A stretch of 64,000 bases of DNA from Burkholderiaceae bacterium (GTDB taxonomy: Bacteria > Pseudomonadota > Gammaproteobacteria > Burkholderiales > Burkholderiaceae_C), in the NCBI GenBank assembly GCA_024235895.1, contig JACKLM010000002.1, positions 620,001 through 684,000 on the forward strand. Direction: 5' to 3'. Positions 24,794 through 41,652 of this stretch are shown one piece after another. The translations under genes and the position numbers were made by a program. Every line of letters starts with the position of its first letter. The first letter of the stretch is position 1. The notes under the pieces are model-generated. The model had not been told where the DNA came from. It did no database searches and worked only from the letters and a program-made list of their open reading frames with translations.

Positions 24794-26935
24794 ATGGGAA
24801 CGCTGGACAGCGGCGCCTTCGAGCTGGCGCTGATCGGTTTCGTCGCCGCGGCGATCGCCTACGGCGGCCTGGCGGTGCGCCAGGTGCTGGGGGGGTACCT
24901 GCGCGCCGACGTCGGGGCGGCGGCACGCTGGTTCCTGACCGCGGTCGGCGCCAGCGCGCTGTGGGGCGTGGCCGGTGCGGCCGCCGGACTGCTGCCGCAG
25001 GCCTGGCCGGCCTGGGTCGTCGCCGCGGCGGACCTGTTGCGCTACGCGGCCTGGTTCGTCTTCCTGCTGGCGCTGTTGCGCCCCGCGACCGCGGGCGGCG
25101 CGACGCGCAACGAGATCGGTCTGCTGGCGCCGATCGCCGGGCTGATCGTCGGCTTCGGCGCACTGGCGCTGGCCGCGCCGCTGGTGCTGGCGGCGGAGGG
25201 CGCGGAGCGGCTGGCGCTGTTCGCATCGATGGCGCAGCCGGTGTTCGGGCTGCTGCTGGTCGAGCAGTTGTTCCGCAACGTCGCGCGCGACGGCCGCTGG
25301 GGGGCCAAGCCGCTGTGCCTGGGGCTGGCGCTGCTGTTCGCGTTCGACCTGTACATCTATTCGCAGGCGGTGCTGTTCGGCGCCTTCGACGCCGACGCCT
25401 TCAGCATTCGCGCCGGCATCCACACGCTGGCAGTGCCGCTTCTGTTCGTCGCGGCGCGCCGCCAGGCCGACTGGCGCGCGCAGCTGCAAGTCTCGCACAA
25501 CGCGGCGTTCTACTCGGCCACGCTGCTGCTGGCCGGCGGCTACCTGCTGCTGGTGTCGGGCATCGGCTACTACGTGCGCGACTTCGGCGGCAGCTGGGGG
25601 CGCGCGCTGCAGCTGGCCGTGCTGTTCAGCGCCGTCGTCTTCCTGCTGCTGATCGCGTTGTCGGGCTCGATGCGGGCGCGGCTGCGCGTGTTCGTCGCGA
25701 AGAACTTCTTCGCCTACCGCTACGACTACCGCGAGCAGTGGCTGCGCTTCACCGCGATGCTGTCGGCGCCGGCCTCGCCGCAGGAGATGGGGCTGCTCGC
25801 GCTGCGCGGGCTGGCGGACATGGTCGACAGCCCCGGCGGTAGCCTGTGGACGCTGGCCACCGGCGACCGCGGCTATGTCGAGTCGGCGCGCACGCTGCGC
25901 ATGCCAGCCGCACCCGAGGAGCCGGAGGATGGCGACTTCGCGCGCTACCTGACCGAGAAGGGCTGGATCGTCGACATCGACGAGGCACGCCGCCACCCCG
26001 GGCGCTACGAGGGCCTCGTCCTGCCGCCCTGGCTCGCGACGCCGGCCCCCGGCTCCGAGGCCCCGGGCCAGGCCGCATGGGCGGTCGTGCCGCTGATCGT
26101 CGGCGAGCGGCTGACCGGTTTCGCGCTGCTGGCGCGGCCGCACGCGGAGATCGAGCTCGACTGGGAGACGCGCGACCTGCTCAAGACCGCCAGCCGTCAG
26201 GCGGCGGCCTTTCTTGCGCAGCTGCACGCCGCCGAGGCGCTGCTGGAGGCGCGCAAGTTCGACGCCTTCAATCGCATGTCGGCCTTCGTCGTGCACGATC
26301 TCAAGAACATCGTGACGCAGTTGTCACTGATGATGAAGAACGCCAGACGGCTGCACGACAATGCCGAGTTCAGGCAGGACATGCTGGAGACGGTGGAGAA
26401 CTCGCTCGACAAGATGCGCCAGCTGATGCTGCAACTGCGCGAAGGCGCTGCCCCGCCCGGCGGCGCGCTGGGGGTGGAGCTGGAGCCGATCGCGCAGCGC
26501 ATCGCCGCCAGCGCCGCGCAGCGCGGTCGCACGCTGGAGCTGGCGCAGCTGGACCGCGTGGCCACGCGCGGGCACGAGGAGCGCATCGAGCGCGTGATCG
26601 GCCACCTGGTACACAACGCGCTGGACGCGACGCCGCCCGAGGGCCGCGTCTGGCTGGAACTCAGGCGCGTCGCCGGGCAGGCTCGGGTGGTCGTCGGCGA
26701 CACCGGCACCGGCATGACGCGCGAGTTCGTGCAGACGCGGCTGTTCAAGCCGTTTGCCAGCACCAAGGACGCTGGCATGGGGATCGGTTCGTACGAGAGC
26801 GCGCAGTACGTGCGCGAACTCGGCGGGCAGATCCTGGTCGACAGCACGCCGGGCGAGGGCACGGTGGTCACCGTCGTGCTGCCGCTGTTCGAGTCGCGTC
26901 AGGACTCGGACCTGCGCATGACGGCCAGTGCCTGA
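24794..26935 (+). CDS. prsK: PEP-CTERM system sensor histidine kinase PrsK
   Basis: This 713-aa membrane sensor kinase matches TIGR02916. Some eight hydrophobic helices fill residues 8-290, with no recognisable periplasmic sensor domain. A GAF-like domain follows (about 310-480). The phospho-acceptor is His501 in VVHDLKN. The ATP-binding domain has an N-box HNALDATPPEG, GDTGTGM and GMGIGSYESAQ. It is the predicted partner of PrsR, encoded 34 bp downstream. Together they are known to control PEP-CTERM protein genes through sigma-54 in species with exosortase A. The signal sensed is unknown. Confidence 0.93.
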   Translation: MGTLDSGAFELALIGFVAAAIAYGGLAVRQVLGGYLRADVGAAARWFLTAVGASALWGVAGAAAGLLPQAWPAWVVAAADLLRYAAWFVFLLALLRPATAGGATRNEIGLLAPIAGLIVGFGALALAAPLVLAAEGAERLALFASMAQPVFGLLLVEQLFRNVARDGRWGAKPLCLGLALLFAFDLYIYSQAVLFGAFDADAFSIRAGIHTLAVPLLFVAARRQADWRAQLQVSHNAAFYSATLLLAGGYLLLVSGIGYYVRDFGGSWGRALQLAVLFSAVVFLLLIALSGSMRARLRVFVAKNFFAYRYDYREQWLRFTAMLSAPASPQEMGLLALRGLADMVDSPGGSLWTLATGDRGYVESARTLRMPAAPEEPEDGDFARYLTEKGWIVDIDEARRHPGRYEGLVLPPWLATPAPGSEAPGQAAWAVVPLIVGERLTGFALLARPHAEIELDWETRDLLKTASRQAAAFLAQLHAAEALLEARKFDAFNRMSAFVVHDLKNIVTQLSLMMKNARRLHDNAEFRQDMLETVENSLDKMRQLMLQLREGAAPPGGALGVELEPIAQRIAASAAQRGRTLELAQLDRVATRGHEERIERVIGHLVHNALDATPPEGRVWLELRRVAGQARVVVGDTGTGMTREFVQTRLFKPFASTKDAGMGIGSYESAQYVRELGGQILVDSTPGEGTVVTVVLPLFESRQDSDLRMTASA

Positions 26936-26969
26936 CCCCACCGCCCGGGTAACTGACCCCCACCCCCGC

Positions 26970-28343
<1,374 letters not shown>

Positions 28344-28390
28344 CGCCAGCGGCGTCGAGGATGCACCGCCGCGCGATCACAGACACCTGG

Positions 28391-31192
28391 ATGACGAAGG
28401 GGAAACGCTTGAACACGATGCTGACCCGAACCCTGGCCCCCGTGCTGCTGGCGATCTCGGCCGCCGTACTGACCGCATGCGGCGCCTCCGAAGACCCAGC
28501 CGAGCTGACCGCGTCGGCGCGCCAGTATCTCGAAAAGGACGACGCCAAGGCGGCGATCATCCAGCTCAAGTCCGCGCTGCAGCAGGCGCCGCAGTCGCCC
28601 GAGGCGAGGTTTCTGCTCGGGCGTGCGCTGCTGGCCAGCGGCGACGCCGGCGGCGCGGCGATCGAGCTGCGCAGGGCCTTGGACCTGAAGCACCCGCAGG
28701 CCGAGGTCGTCCCCGAGCTCGCGCGTGCGATGCTGGCACAGGGCGAGATCCGGGATCTGACGGAGACGTTCGGCGAGACCACGCTGCCGGACCAGGCCGC
28801 CGAGGCGGACCTCAAGGTCACGCTGGCGCGGGCCTGGGGCGGGCTGGGCCGGCGTGACGAGGCGCGCGCCGCGGCAAAGGCCGCGCTGCGCGCCGTGCCG
28901 GACTACGGGCCTGCGAATATCTTCCTCGCGCGGCTGCAGGCCGATACCGGCGACGTCGACGGCGCGATCGCCGCCGCCGACGAGCAACTCCAGCGCACGC
29001 CGCAGGATGCCGAGGGCTGGCAGGTGCGCGGCGACCTGCTGGCCTTCGGCAAGCGCGACGCCGACGGGGCGCTGGCGGCCTACCGCAAGGCGCTGGAGAT
29101 CAAGCCCGACCACGTGCCGGCGCACAGCGGGGCAATGACCATCCTGCTGGGCAGGCGCGACCTGAAAGGCGCCAGGGCGCAGCTCGCGGACCTGCGCAAG
29201 GTGCTTCCTGCTCACCCGCAGACGATCTATTTCGCGGCCAACGTCGCGCTGCTGGGCAAGGAGATCGACAAGGCGCAGGAGCACGCGCAGCAGCTGCTGA
29301 AGATGGCGCCGAACAATCCGCGCGTCCTGCAGCTCGCCGGCGCGGTGGAGTTCGAGCGCGGCAGCCTGGTGCTGGCCGAGGGGCATCTCGCGCGCGCGGT
29401 CGCGCTGGCACCGGGGCTGGACGTCGCGCGGCGCATGCTGGCGCTGGTCCACCTGCGCCGCTCGGAGCCCGGCAAGGCACTCGCCGTGATGCAGCCGCTG
29501 CTGGACAGGCCCGAGCCGGGTGCCGCGATCTGGTCGATGAAGGCGCAGGCCCACGTGCAGCTCGGGGAGCTGCAGGAGGCCGAGGCCGCCTTCGCGCAGG
29601 CCGCCAGGCTGAACCCGGACGACGATCGCACCCAGGCGGCGCTGGCGGTCAGCAAGGTGCTGCGAGGCGAGACCGACGCCGGGCTGGCGCAGCTGCGATC
29701 GCTGGCGGCCGACGCCGACAGCTCGGTGGCCGACCTGCCGCTGATCGCCACGCTGGTGCGCAAGCGCGACTACGACGGTGCGTTGAAGGCGATCGACGTC
29801 CTGGAGGGCAAGCAGCCCGACCGCCCGGTGGCGGCCAACCTGCGCGGGCGCGTGCTGCTGGCCAAGGGCGACCGCGCGGGGGCGACCAAGGCCTTCGAGC
29901 GCGCGCTGGAGATCCAGCCCGCGTTCTTCCCCGCGGCCGCCGCGCTGGCGCAGATCGCTCTGGCCGAGAAGCGGCCGGCCGACGCGCAGGCGATCGTCGA
30001 CAAGGTGCTGGCGGCCGACCCGAAGAACAGCCAGGCGCTGATCGCCAGCGCCGCGTTGAAGGCGCGTGCCGGCGCCAAGCGCGAGGAGATCGTCGCGATG
30101 TTCACGCGTGCGATCCAGCAGGTGCCGACCGACGCCGCGCCGCGGCTGGCCTTGATCAACTACCAGCTGGCGCAGAAGGAGACCAAGGCAGCGCTGAGCA
30201 CCGCGCAGCAGGCCGTCGCCGCGCTGCCCGAGCACGCAGGGTTGCTCGATGCGCTGGGGCGCGCCCAGACGATCGCCGGCGATACGCAGCAGGCGGTCAG
30301 CAGCTTCAACAAGCTCGCGCAGCTGATGCCGAGCTCGCCTGCGCCTTATCTGCGGCTGGCCGAGGTGCACTGGGCCGCCAAGAATGCCGAAGCGACGATC
30401 GAATCCCTGCAGCGTGCGCTGGCGATCGAGCCGAGGCTCCTGCAGGCGCAGCGCGCGCTGGTCGAGACCTACATGGCCAAGGACATGCCTGCCGAGGCCC
30501 GCGCGGTGGCTCAGCAGATCCAGCAGCAGCAGCCGAAATCGGATGTCGGTTACCTGATCGAGGGCAATTTGGACGCAAGCCGGCAGCGCTGGGACGCTGC
30601 ACTGGCCGTCTACCGCAAGGGTCTCGAAGCGGTACCGAAGTCGACCGAACTGGCGATGAAGGTCCACACGGCACTCGCGGCGTCCAAGCGCGGTGGCGAG
30701 GCCGAGCGCCATGCCGCAACATGGATCAAGTCCAATCCGGACGATGCGGGATTCCGCTTCTACCTCGGCGACGCTGCACTGTCTCGGCGCGATCTTCCCG
30801 CCGCCGAGAACGCCTACCGCGAAGTGCTGAAGCTGCAGCCCGAGAACGCGCTGGCCCTCAACAACGTCGCCTGGCTGATGGCGGTCCAGAAGAAGCCAGG
30901 GGCGGTGGCACTGGCCGAGCGCGCGGTCGAACTGCTGCCCGACCGGCCGGTGATCCTCGACACGCTGGCCACGGCACTTGCGGCCGAGGACCAGACCTCC
31001 AGGGCGGTCGACGTTCAGCGTCAGGCCCTGGCGCTGAACGACAAGGATCCTGAGATGCGGCTGAACCTCGCGCGGCTGCTGATCCTCGCGGGCGACAAGG
31101 CGGGGGCCAAGGCCGAACTCGACACGCTCGCGGCGCTGGGCGACAGCTTCCCGCGCCAGCGCGCCGTGGAGGCGCTGCGCAAGCAGCTGTGA
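28391..31192 (+). CDS. prsT: PEP-CTERM system TPR lipoprotein PrsT
   Basis: This is a TPR-repeat protein of about 930 aa and the XrtA-associated family TIGR02917. A lipoprotein signal ends in VLTAC, and the rest is a continuous solenoid of roughly 20 tetratricopeptide repeats (for example NALALNNVAWLMAVQ near the C-terminus). It is predicted to sit in the periplasm, anchored to a membrane, as a scaffold for exopolysaccharide or PEP-CTERM export. The ATG at 28391 is the first start. A TTG at 28409, preceded by AAGGGG at 6 bp spacing, or an ATG at 28418, would give a more standard signal peptide and may be the true start. It follows prsR by 47 bp and is probably in the same operon. Confidence 0.92.
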   Translation: MTKGKRLNTMLTRTLAPVLLAISAAVLTACGASEDPAELTASARQYLEKDDAKAAIIQLKSALQQAPQSPEARFLLGRALLASGDAGGAAIELRRALDLKHPQAEVVPELARAMLAQGEIRDLTETFGETTLPDQAAEADLKVTLARAWGGLGRRDEARAAAKAALRAVPDYGPANIFLARLQADTGDVDGAIAAADEQLQRTPQDAEGWQVRGDLLAFGKRDADGALAAYRKALEIKPDHVPAHSGAMTILLGRRDLKGARAQLADLRKVLPAHPQTIYFAANVALLGKEIDKAQEHAQQLLKMAPNNPRVLQLAGAVEFERGSLVLAEGHLARAVALAPGLDVARRMLALVHLRRSEPGKALAVMQPLLDRPEPGAAIWSMKAQAHVQLGELQEAEAAFAQAARLNPDDDRTQAALAVSKVLRGETDAGLAQLRSLAADADSSVADLPLIATLVRKRDYDGALKAIDVLEGKQPDRPVAANLRGRVLLAKGDRAGATKAFERALEIQPAFFPAAAALAQIALAEKRPADAQAIVDKVLAADPKNSQALIASAALKARAGAKREEIVAMFTRAIQQVPTDAAPRLALINYQLAQKETKAALSTAQQAVAALPEHAGLLDALGRAQTIAGDTQQAVSSFNKLAQLMPSSPAPYLRLAEVHWAAKNAEATIESLQRALAIEPRLLQAQRALVETYMAKDMPAEARAVAQQIQQQQPKSDVGYLIEGNLDASRQRWDAALAVYRKGLEAVPKSTELAMKVHTALAASKRGGEAERHAATWIKSNPDDAGFRFYLGDAALSRRDLPAAENAYREVLKLQPENALALNNVAWLMAVQKKPGAVALAERAVELLPDRPVILDTLATALAAEDQTSRAVDVQRQALALNDKDPEMRLNLARLLILAGDKAGAKAELDTLAALGDSFPRQRAVEALRKQL

Positions 31193-31226
31193 GCCACGAC
31201 GCCGTCGCCCCGGGCTTCGACCGCCC

Positions 31227-32714
<1,488 letters not shown>

Positions 32715-32748
32715 GATGTGATCGCTCCTGCGGCTGCGGACGGGTGGG

Positions 32749-37470
<4,722 letters not shown>

Positions 37471-37920
37471 GGCGCACTCCTGGAGTCGGGGCGGGGAACG
37501 GAAGGTCGGGATGCGGAAGACCCGCAGGCCCGAAACGGCCCGAGAGCCTACCGCAGTGCAGCATCAGTCACAAGTGCAATAAATGGGGTCGGAGTGCATA
37601 CAGCATCCACTCAGCTCTCCGCCCGCGTAATAAGGGACATGTTGCGGTGTCTCATCGATCGCTCTCCTGCGCTTGAAGCCCCATCGCGCGAGCCGAGGGC
37701 GGCGGGTGCCCTTGCCCTCCATGTCCCCCGCCGTCGGCCTTCAGCCGCCGGCTCCTCCTCTACTTACGGGCAAGGGCACCCGCCGCCCTCGGCAGGCGCC
37801 CGCAGTGGTTTTCGACGGCTCGAATGGCGCCGTCGTGCCGAGTTGCCGGTAGCGGGCCTGCCGGCTTCGCCGCTCCGTGCTTCGAAGTCGAACAGAGACT
37901 GCTGCCGCAGCCTGCCCCTC
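37471..37920. other. Intergenic region between gltB and the RAYT-like gene
   Basis: This 450-bp stretch contains no gene. From gltB outwards it holds the gltB leader, an AT-richer patch with AATGGGGTCGGAGTGCATAC (about 37580-37600) resembling repeats often found beside RAYT transposases, and the large 26-bp inverted repeat (37692-37793). The gltB promoter probably lies at 37500-37690, but no strong -35/-10 pair could be picked. Confidence 0.6.
37692..37793. repeat. Perfect 26-bp inverted repeat with 50-bp spacer
   Basis: Bases 37692-37717 and 37768-37793 are exact reverse complements over all 26 bp (arms begin GCCGAGGGCGG and end CCTCGGC). The 50-bp spacer has small GC-rich stems of its own. 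It lies 128 bp downstream of the RAYT-like gene. It could be a REP-like element recognised by that family, or a bidirectional terminator for the two converging ends of the locus; there is no T-tract. Confidence 0.85.
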
Positions 37921-38619
37921 TCAGCGCGCTGCTAGCTTCCGAGGCGGCCTGCCGGGGCGTCTCGGTCTTGCGGGGCGGCCGGCCATCGCCTCGACCTGGG
38001 CGGCGAAGGCGGCGGAGCCGGCCACCCAGGCGCCCTGGACGGCGCGTGTCAGCGCCGCGGCGCGCGCCGGGTCCGGGCCTGCCTGAAGCCGCGCGCGCCA
38101 GGCGTGCTCGCGCTCGAACGGCGTATTGCCGAGCGCCCACCATTCGGGCGGGTCGGTCAGCAAGGCGTCCGTCGCGGTCCCCAGATGATGCGCGGCACTT
38201 GACCAGCGCGATCGCGCGGGGTCGGCCCCGGCGCCGTCGGCGGATGAACCCTGCTCGATCATGCACAGCGCGGTGAGCACCCACTCTCCAGGCTCGACTA
38301 CGGCGGCGCGGTATCGCCCACCCCACAGCGCGCCCTGCCGCCCGTGGCGGCGGTTGAAGCCAGCGACGTAGCGCCGCCCCAGCATCTGCATCGCGCGGCC
38401 CAGCGACTCGGCGGCAGGCGGACAGACGAGCAGCCAAAGCGCCTGCGGCTCGACCGCCCAACCCCAGACCGCGAGCTGCTGCGCGCGCGCGGCGGCCTGC
38501 AGCGCCTCGTGCAGCGCGCGCCGGTCCGCGTCGTCGTGCACCAGCGGCTGCGCGTGCACGCTGCGTTGCAGCACCAGGTGCGGCAGCCCGGGGACGCAAA
38601 GCCGCGCGAGTCGGGCCAT
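37921..38619 (-). CDS. REP-associated (IS200-like, Y1) transposase-family protein, degenerate active site
   Basis: This 232-aa protein is recognisably of the RAYT/Y1 transposase family: MARLARLCVPGLPHLVLQR at the N-terminus, LGRRYVAGFNRRHGRQGALW (80-99) and GRYRAAVV. The catalytic motifs are lost, however. The HUH site, normally MPNHVHLLV, reads EPQALWLLV (57-65). The helix that carries the nucleophilic Tyr, normally CYRYIELNP, reads ALCMIEQGS. It is therefore predicted to be inactive as a transposase and may be a domesticated DNA- or RNA-binding protein. The reading frame is intact, with a run of Pro/Arg-rich residues at the C-terminus. It lies 47 bp after dgt. Confidence 0.8.
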   Translation of the reverse strand: MARLARLCVPGLPHLVLQRSVHAQPLVHDDADRRALHEALQAAARAQQLAVWGWAVEPQALWLLVCPPAAESLGRAMQMLGRRYVAGFNRRHGRQGALWGGRYRAAVVEPGEWVLTALCMIEQGSSADGAGADPARSRWSSAAHHLGTATDALLTDPPEWWALGNTPFEREHAWRARLQAGPDPARAAALTRAVQGAWVAGSAAFAAQVEAMAGRPARPRRPGRPPRKLAAR

Positions 38620-38666
38620 GGCGGCGGGCTTTCTGCGTCGTGCGCGGCGGCAGGACGAAGCGCGGC

Positions 38667-39929
38667 TCAGCCCGGCGCGTCGCCGAATACGCGCCGCCCG
38701 GTCAGGCGCTCGTGCTCGCGCAGCGCGAAGCGGTCGGTCATGCCGGCGATGTAGTCGGCCACCGCGCGCGGCAGGTCGGCGCGCGCGGCGTACTCGGGGG
38801 CCAGCTCGCGCGGCGCGCCCAGGTAGGCGGCGAACAGCTCGCGCACGACTTCGCGCGCGCGGTCGGTGCTGGCGGTGACCTGGGGGTGGCGGTACAGCGC
38901 GCCGAACAGATAGCGCTTGAGCTCGGCGCCGGCGATGCGCATCGCGTCGCCGGCGCCCACCAGCGGCCCGGCGTGCCGCGCCGCGTCGGCATCCGCCGGC
39001 GCCACCGCCTCGACCCGCGCCGCGGTGGTGGTGACGAGGTCGCCGACCTGCGCCGCCAGCATGCGCCGCAGCGTCTCGAACAGCAGCAGCCGCCCGGGGC
39101 GGCCGGCGAGCGCCGGATGATCGGCCAGCGCCTCGTCGCGGAAGCGCCGCACCAGCGGCAACGCGCCGACGTCGTCGAAGTCGAGCAGCCCGGCGCGCAC
39201 GCCGTCGTCGATGTCGTGCGCGTTGTAGGCGATCTCGTCGGCGAGGTTGACGAGCTGCGCCTCCAGGCTGGGCTGGGTGCCGTCGAGGAAGCGCCGCGCG
39301 ACGCCGCCGGGCTCGGCGGCGTCCAGCCTCTGCGCGACCGCGCGCGGGCAGCGCTTGAGGATGCCCTCGCGCGTCTCGAAGCTCAGGTTCAGCCCGTCGT
39401 GGTCGGGGTAGCGCTGCTCGAGCGTATCGACCACGCGCAGGCTTTGCAGGTTGTGCTCGAAGCCGCCGTGCGCGGCCATGCAGTCGTCCAGCGCATCCTG
39501 CCCGGCGTGGCCGAACGGCGTGTGGCCAAGGTCGTGCGCGAGCGCGATCGCCTCGACCAGGTCCTCGCCCAGCCGCAGCGCGCGCGCCATCGAGCGCCCG
39601 AGCTGCGCCACCTCCAGCGAGTGCGTCAGCCGCGTCCGGTACAGGTCGCCCTCGTGGTTGACGAAGACCTGCGTCTTGTAGACCAGGCGACGGAAGGCGC
39701 TGCTGTGGACGATGCGGTCGCGGTCGCGCTGGTGCTCGCTGCGCGCACCAGGCGGCGGCGCCGGGTGGCGCCGGCCGCGCGAGCGCGCGGGGTCGCTGGC
39801 CCAGGGGGCGAGCGGCGCACCCGATCTGGGCGCCGCACGGGCACGCGCCGCCTCGTTCGCCGCCGCCGCGGCGACCGGCGTCGCACCAGCGATCGCCGTC
39901 CGCGCGGCGCAGGCCTCGTCGCGGTTCAC
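38667..39929 (-). CDS. dgt: Deoxyguanosinetriphosphate triphosphohydrolase-like protein
   Basis: This 420-aa HD-domain protein is of the dGTPase type 2 family, which hydrolyses dNTPs to nucleosides and tripolyphosphate. Motifs seen are RSEHQRDRDRIVHSSAFRRL, RTRLTHSLEVAQ (first His), AHDLGHTPFGHAG (HD pair) and LADEIAYNAHDIDD. The first 50 residues are Ala-rich and variable. The GTG start at 39929 overlaps the aroB stop (GTGA), so translation is probably coupled. The aroB-dgt order is usual in Burkholderiales. Confidence 0.92.
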   Translation of the reverse strand: MNRDEACAARTAIAGATPVAAAAANEAARARAAPRSGAPLAPWASDPARSRGRRHPAPPPGARSEHQRDRDRIVHSSAFRRLVYKTQVFVNHEGDLYRTRLTHSLEVAQLGRSMARALRLGEDLVEAIALAHDLGHTPFGHAGQDALDDCMAAHGGFEHNLQSLRVVDTLEQRYPDHDGLNLSFETREGILKRCPRAVAQRLDAAEPGGVARRFLDGTQPSLEAQLVNLADEIAYNAHDIDDGVRAGLLDFDDVGALPLVRRFRDEALADHPALAGRPGRLLLFETLRRMLAAQVGDLVTTTAARVEAVAPADADAARHAGPLVGAGDAMRIAGAELKRYLFGALYRHPQVTASTDRAREVVRELFAAYLGAPRELAPEYAARADLPRAVADYIAGMTDRFALREHERLTGRRVFGDAPG

Positions 39930-41017
39930 GCGACGGCGGCGCAGCGCGCCTCGATCACCTCGCGCACCAGAGCGTCCGGCGCCGGGCGCACGATCGCGCG
40001 GCCGGGCGTGTCGATGACGACGAAGCGGATCTCGCCGCCCTCGGCCTTCTTGTCGATGCGCATCAGCTCGAGGTAGCGGTCCGCGCCCAACGCCGGCGCG
40101 ACGACGGGAAGCCCGGCGCGCTGCACCAGCGACGCCAGCCGCTCGACGAACCCGCGGTCGACCAGCCCGAGCCGCGCCGACAGCTCAGCCGCCATCACCA
40201 TCCCGCAGCCCACCGCCTCGCCGTGCAGCCAGCGCCCGTAGCCGAGGCCGGCCTCGATCGCATGGCCGAAGGTGTGGCCGAAATTGAGGATGGCACGCAG
40301 CCCGGCCTCCTTCTCGTCGGCGCCGACGACCTCGGCCTTGACCTCGCACGACCGCCGCACCGCGTGCGCCAGCGCCGCCGGGTCGCGCTCCAGCAGCGCG
40401 TCGAGGTGGTCCTCGATCCAGTCCAGGAAGCCCATGTCGGCGATCGGCCCATACTTGATGACCTCGGCCAGCCCCGCGCTCAGCTCGCGTGCCGGCAGCG
40501 TGGCGAGCGTGTCGAGGTCGCACAGCACACGCCGCGGCTGGTGGAAGGCGCCGATCATGTTCTTGCCGCGCGGGTGGTTGATGCCGGTCTTGCCGCCGAC
40601 CGACGAGTCGACCTGCGCCAGCAGCGTGGTCGGCAGCTGCACGAAGGGCACGCCGCGCATGAAGCAGGCGGCGGCGAATCCCGCCATGTCGCCGACGACG
40701 CCGCCGCCGAGCGCGAACAGCACCGTCTTGCGGTCCGCGCCATGCGCCAGCAGCTGGTCGAAGATCAGATCCAGCGTGCGCCAGTCCTTGTGCGCCTCGC
40801 CGTCGGGCAGCACGATGCTGCAGACCTCGCGGTAGCGCGGCGCGAGCATCGCCGCCACCTGCGCGCCGTACAGCGGCGCGACCGTGGTGTTGCTGACGAT
40901 CGCGGCCAGCGCCGCGCGCGGCAGGCCGTCCCACGACGCCGGGTCGGCCAGGACGCCCGTGCCGATCAGGATCTCGTAGCGGCTGGCGCCGGTGTCGACG
41001 GTGACGGTGGTGCGCAT
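39926..41017 (-). CDS. aroB: 3-dehydroquinate synthase
   Basis: This 363-aa NAD- and metal-dependent enzyme performs the second step of the shikimate pathway (DAHP to 3-dehydroquinate). Motifs include DGEAHKDWRTLD, GGGVVGDMAGFAA (NAD binding), DSSVGGKTGINHP, NFGHTFGHAIE and HGEAVGCGM (metal ligands). ATG 41017 (MRTTVTVDTG) is preferred to 41047, which adds ten unusual residues. It lies 38 bp downstream of aroK. Confidence 0.97.
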   Translation of the reverse strand: MRTTVTVDTGASRYEILIGTGVLADPASWDGLPRAALAAIVSNTTVAPLYGAQVAAMLAPRYREVCSIVLPDGEAHKDWRTLDLIFDQLLAHGADRKTVLFALGGGVVGDMAGFAAACFMRGVPFVQLPTTLLAQVDSSVGGKTGINHPRGKNMIGAFHQPRRVLCDLDTLATLPARELSAGLAEVIKYGPIADMGFLDWIEDHLDALLERDPAALAHAVRRSCEVKAEVVGADEKEAGLRAILNFGHTFGHAIEAGLGYGRWLHGEAVGCGMVMAAELSARLGLVDRGFVERLASLVQRAGLPVVAPALGADRYLELMRIDKKAEGGEIRFVVIDTPGRAIVRPAPDALVREVIEARCAAVA

Positions 41018-41055
41018 CGGCGGCGAGTGTACGGGGCCTGCCCGCACCGCGTCGC

Positions 41056-41646
41056 TCAGTGCGCGGGCGCGTTGATCGGCGATGGCACGCGCGCCGGGTC
41101 GACCAGGCCCAGCACCTCGAGCTGCATCAGCACCATGTTGATCAGCGCCGGCACCGACGGCCTCGGCGTCTCGACGACGAAGTGCGCGGTACGCCGGTAC
41201 AGCGGGTCGCGCTCGCGGAACATCTCGCGCAGCCGGCGCAGCGGGTCGGCGACCTGGAGCAGCGGGCGCGTGGTATCGCGCCGCAGGCGGCGGAACAGGT
41301 CCTCGGGGCTGGCGCGCAGGTAGAAGACCTGGCAGCGCGCGTGCAGCGCGTCGCGATTGGGCTGGCGCAGCACGGCGCCGCCGCCGGTGGCCAGCACGAC
41401 GCCGTCACCGGCGGTCAGTTCGGCGATCGCCTGCTGCTCGAGGTCGCGGAAGGCGTCCTCGCCGGCGCGGTCGAAATACTCGCGGATGCTGCAGCCGACG
41501 CGGCGCTCGACCTCGGCGTCACTGTCCGCGAAGCGCATGCCGAGATGCCGGGCCAGGTGCCTCCCGACCGTGGACTTGCCACAACCGGGCATGCCGACGA
41601 GGGCGATCGACAGGCCCTGGCGGGGACCGCCCTGCACGTGTCCCAT
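41056..41646 (-). CDS. aroK: Shikimate kinase
   Basis: This 196-aa P-loop kinase phosphorylates shikimate at the 3-hydroxyl. Walker A is GMPGCGKSTVG, the shikimate-binding Asp lies in DSDAEVERR, and ATGGGAV is the Walker B/substrate loop. The lid has RDTTRPLL. A slightly long N-terminus precedes the P-loop. It begins just 6 bp after the Ig-like lipoprotein gene, in the pil-aro operon. Confidence 0.96.
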   Translation of the reverse strand: MGHVQGGPRQGLSIALVGMPGCGKSTVGRHLARHLGMRFADSDAEVERRVGCSIREYFDRAGEDAFRDLEQQAIAELTAGDGVVLATGGGAVLRQPNRDALHARCQVFYLRASPEDLFRRLRRDTTRPLLQVADPLRRLREMFRERDPLYRRTAHFVVETPRPSVPALINMVLMQLEVLGLVDPARVPSPINAPAH

Positions 41647-41652
41647 GCGTTC

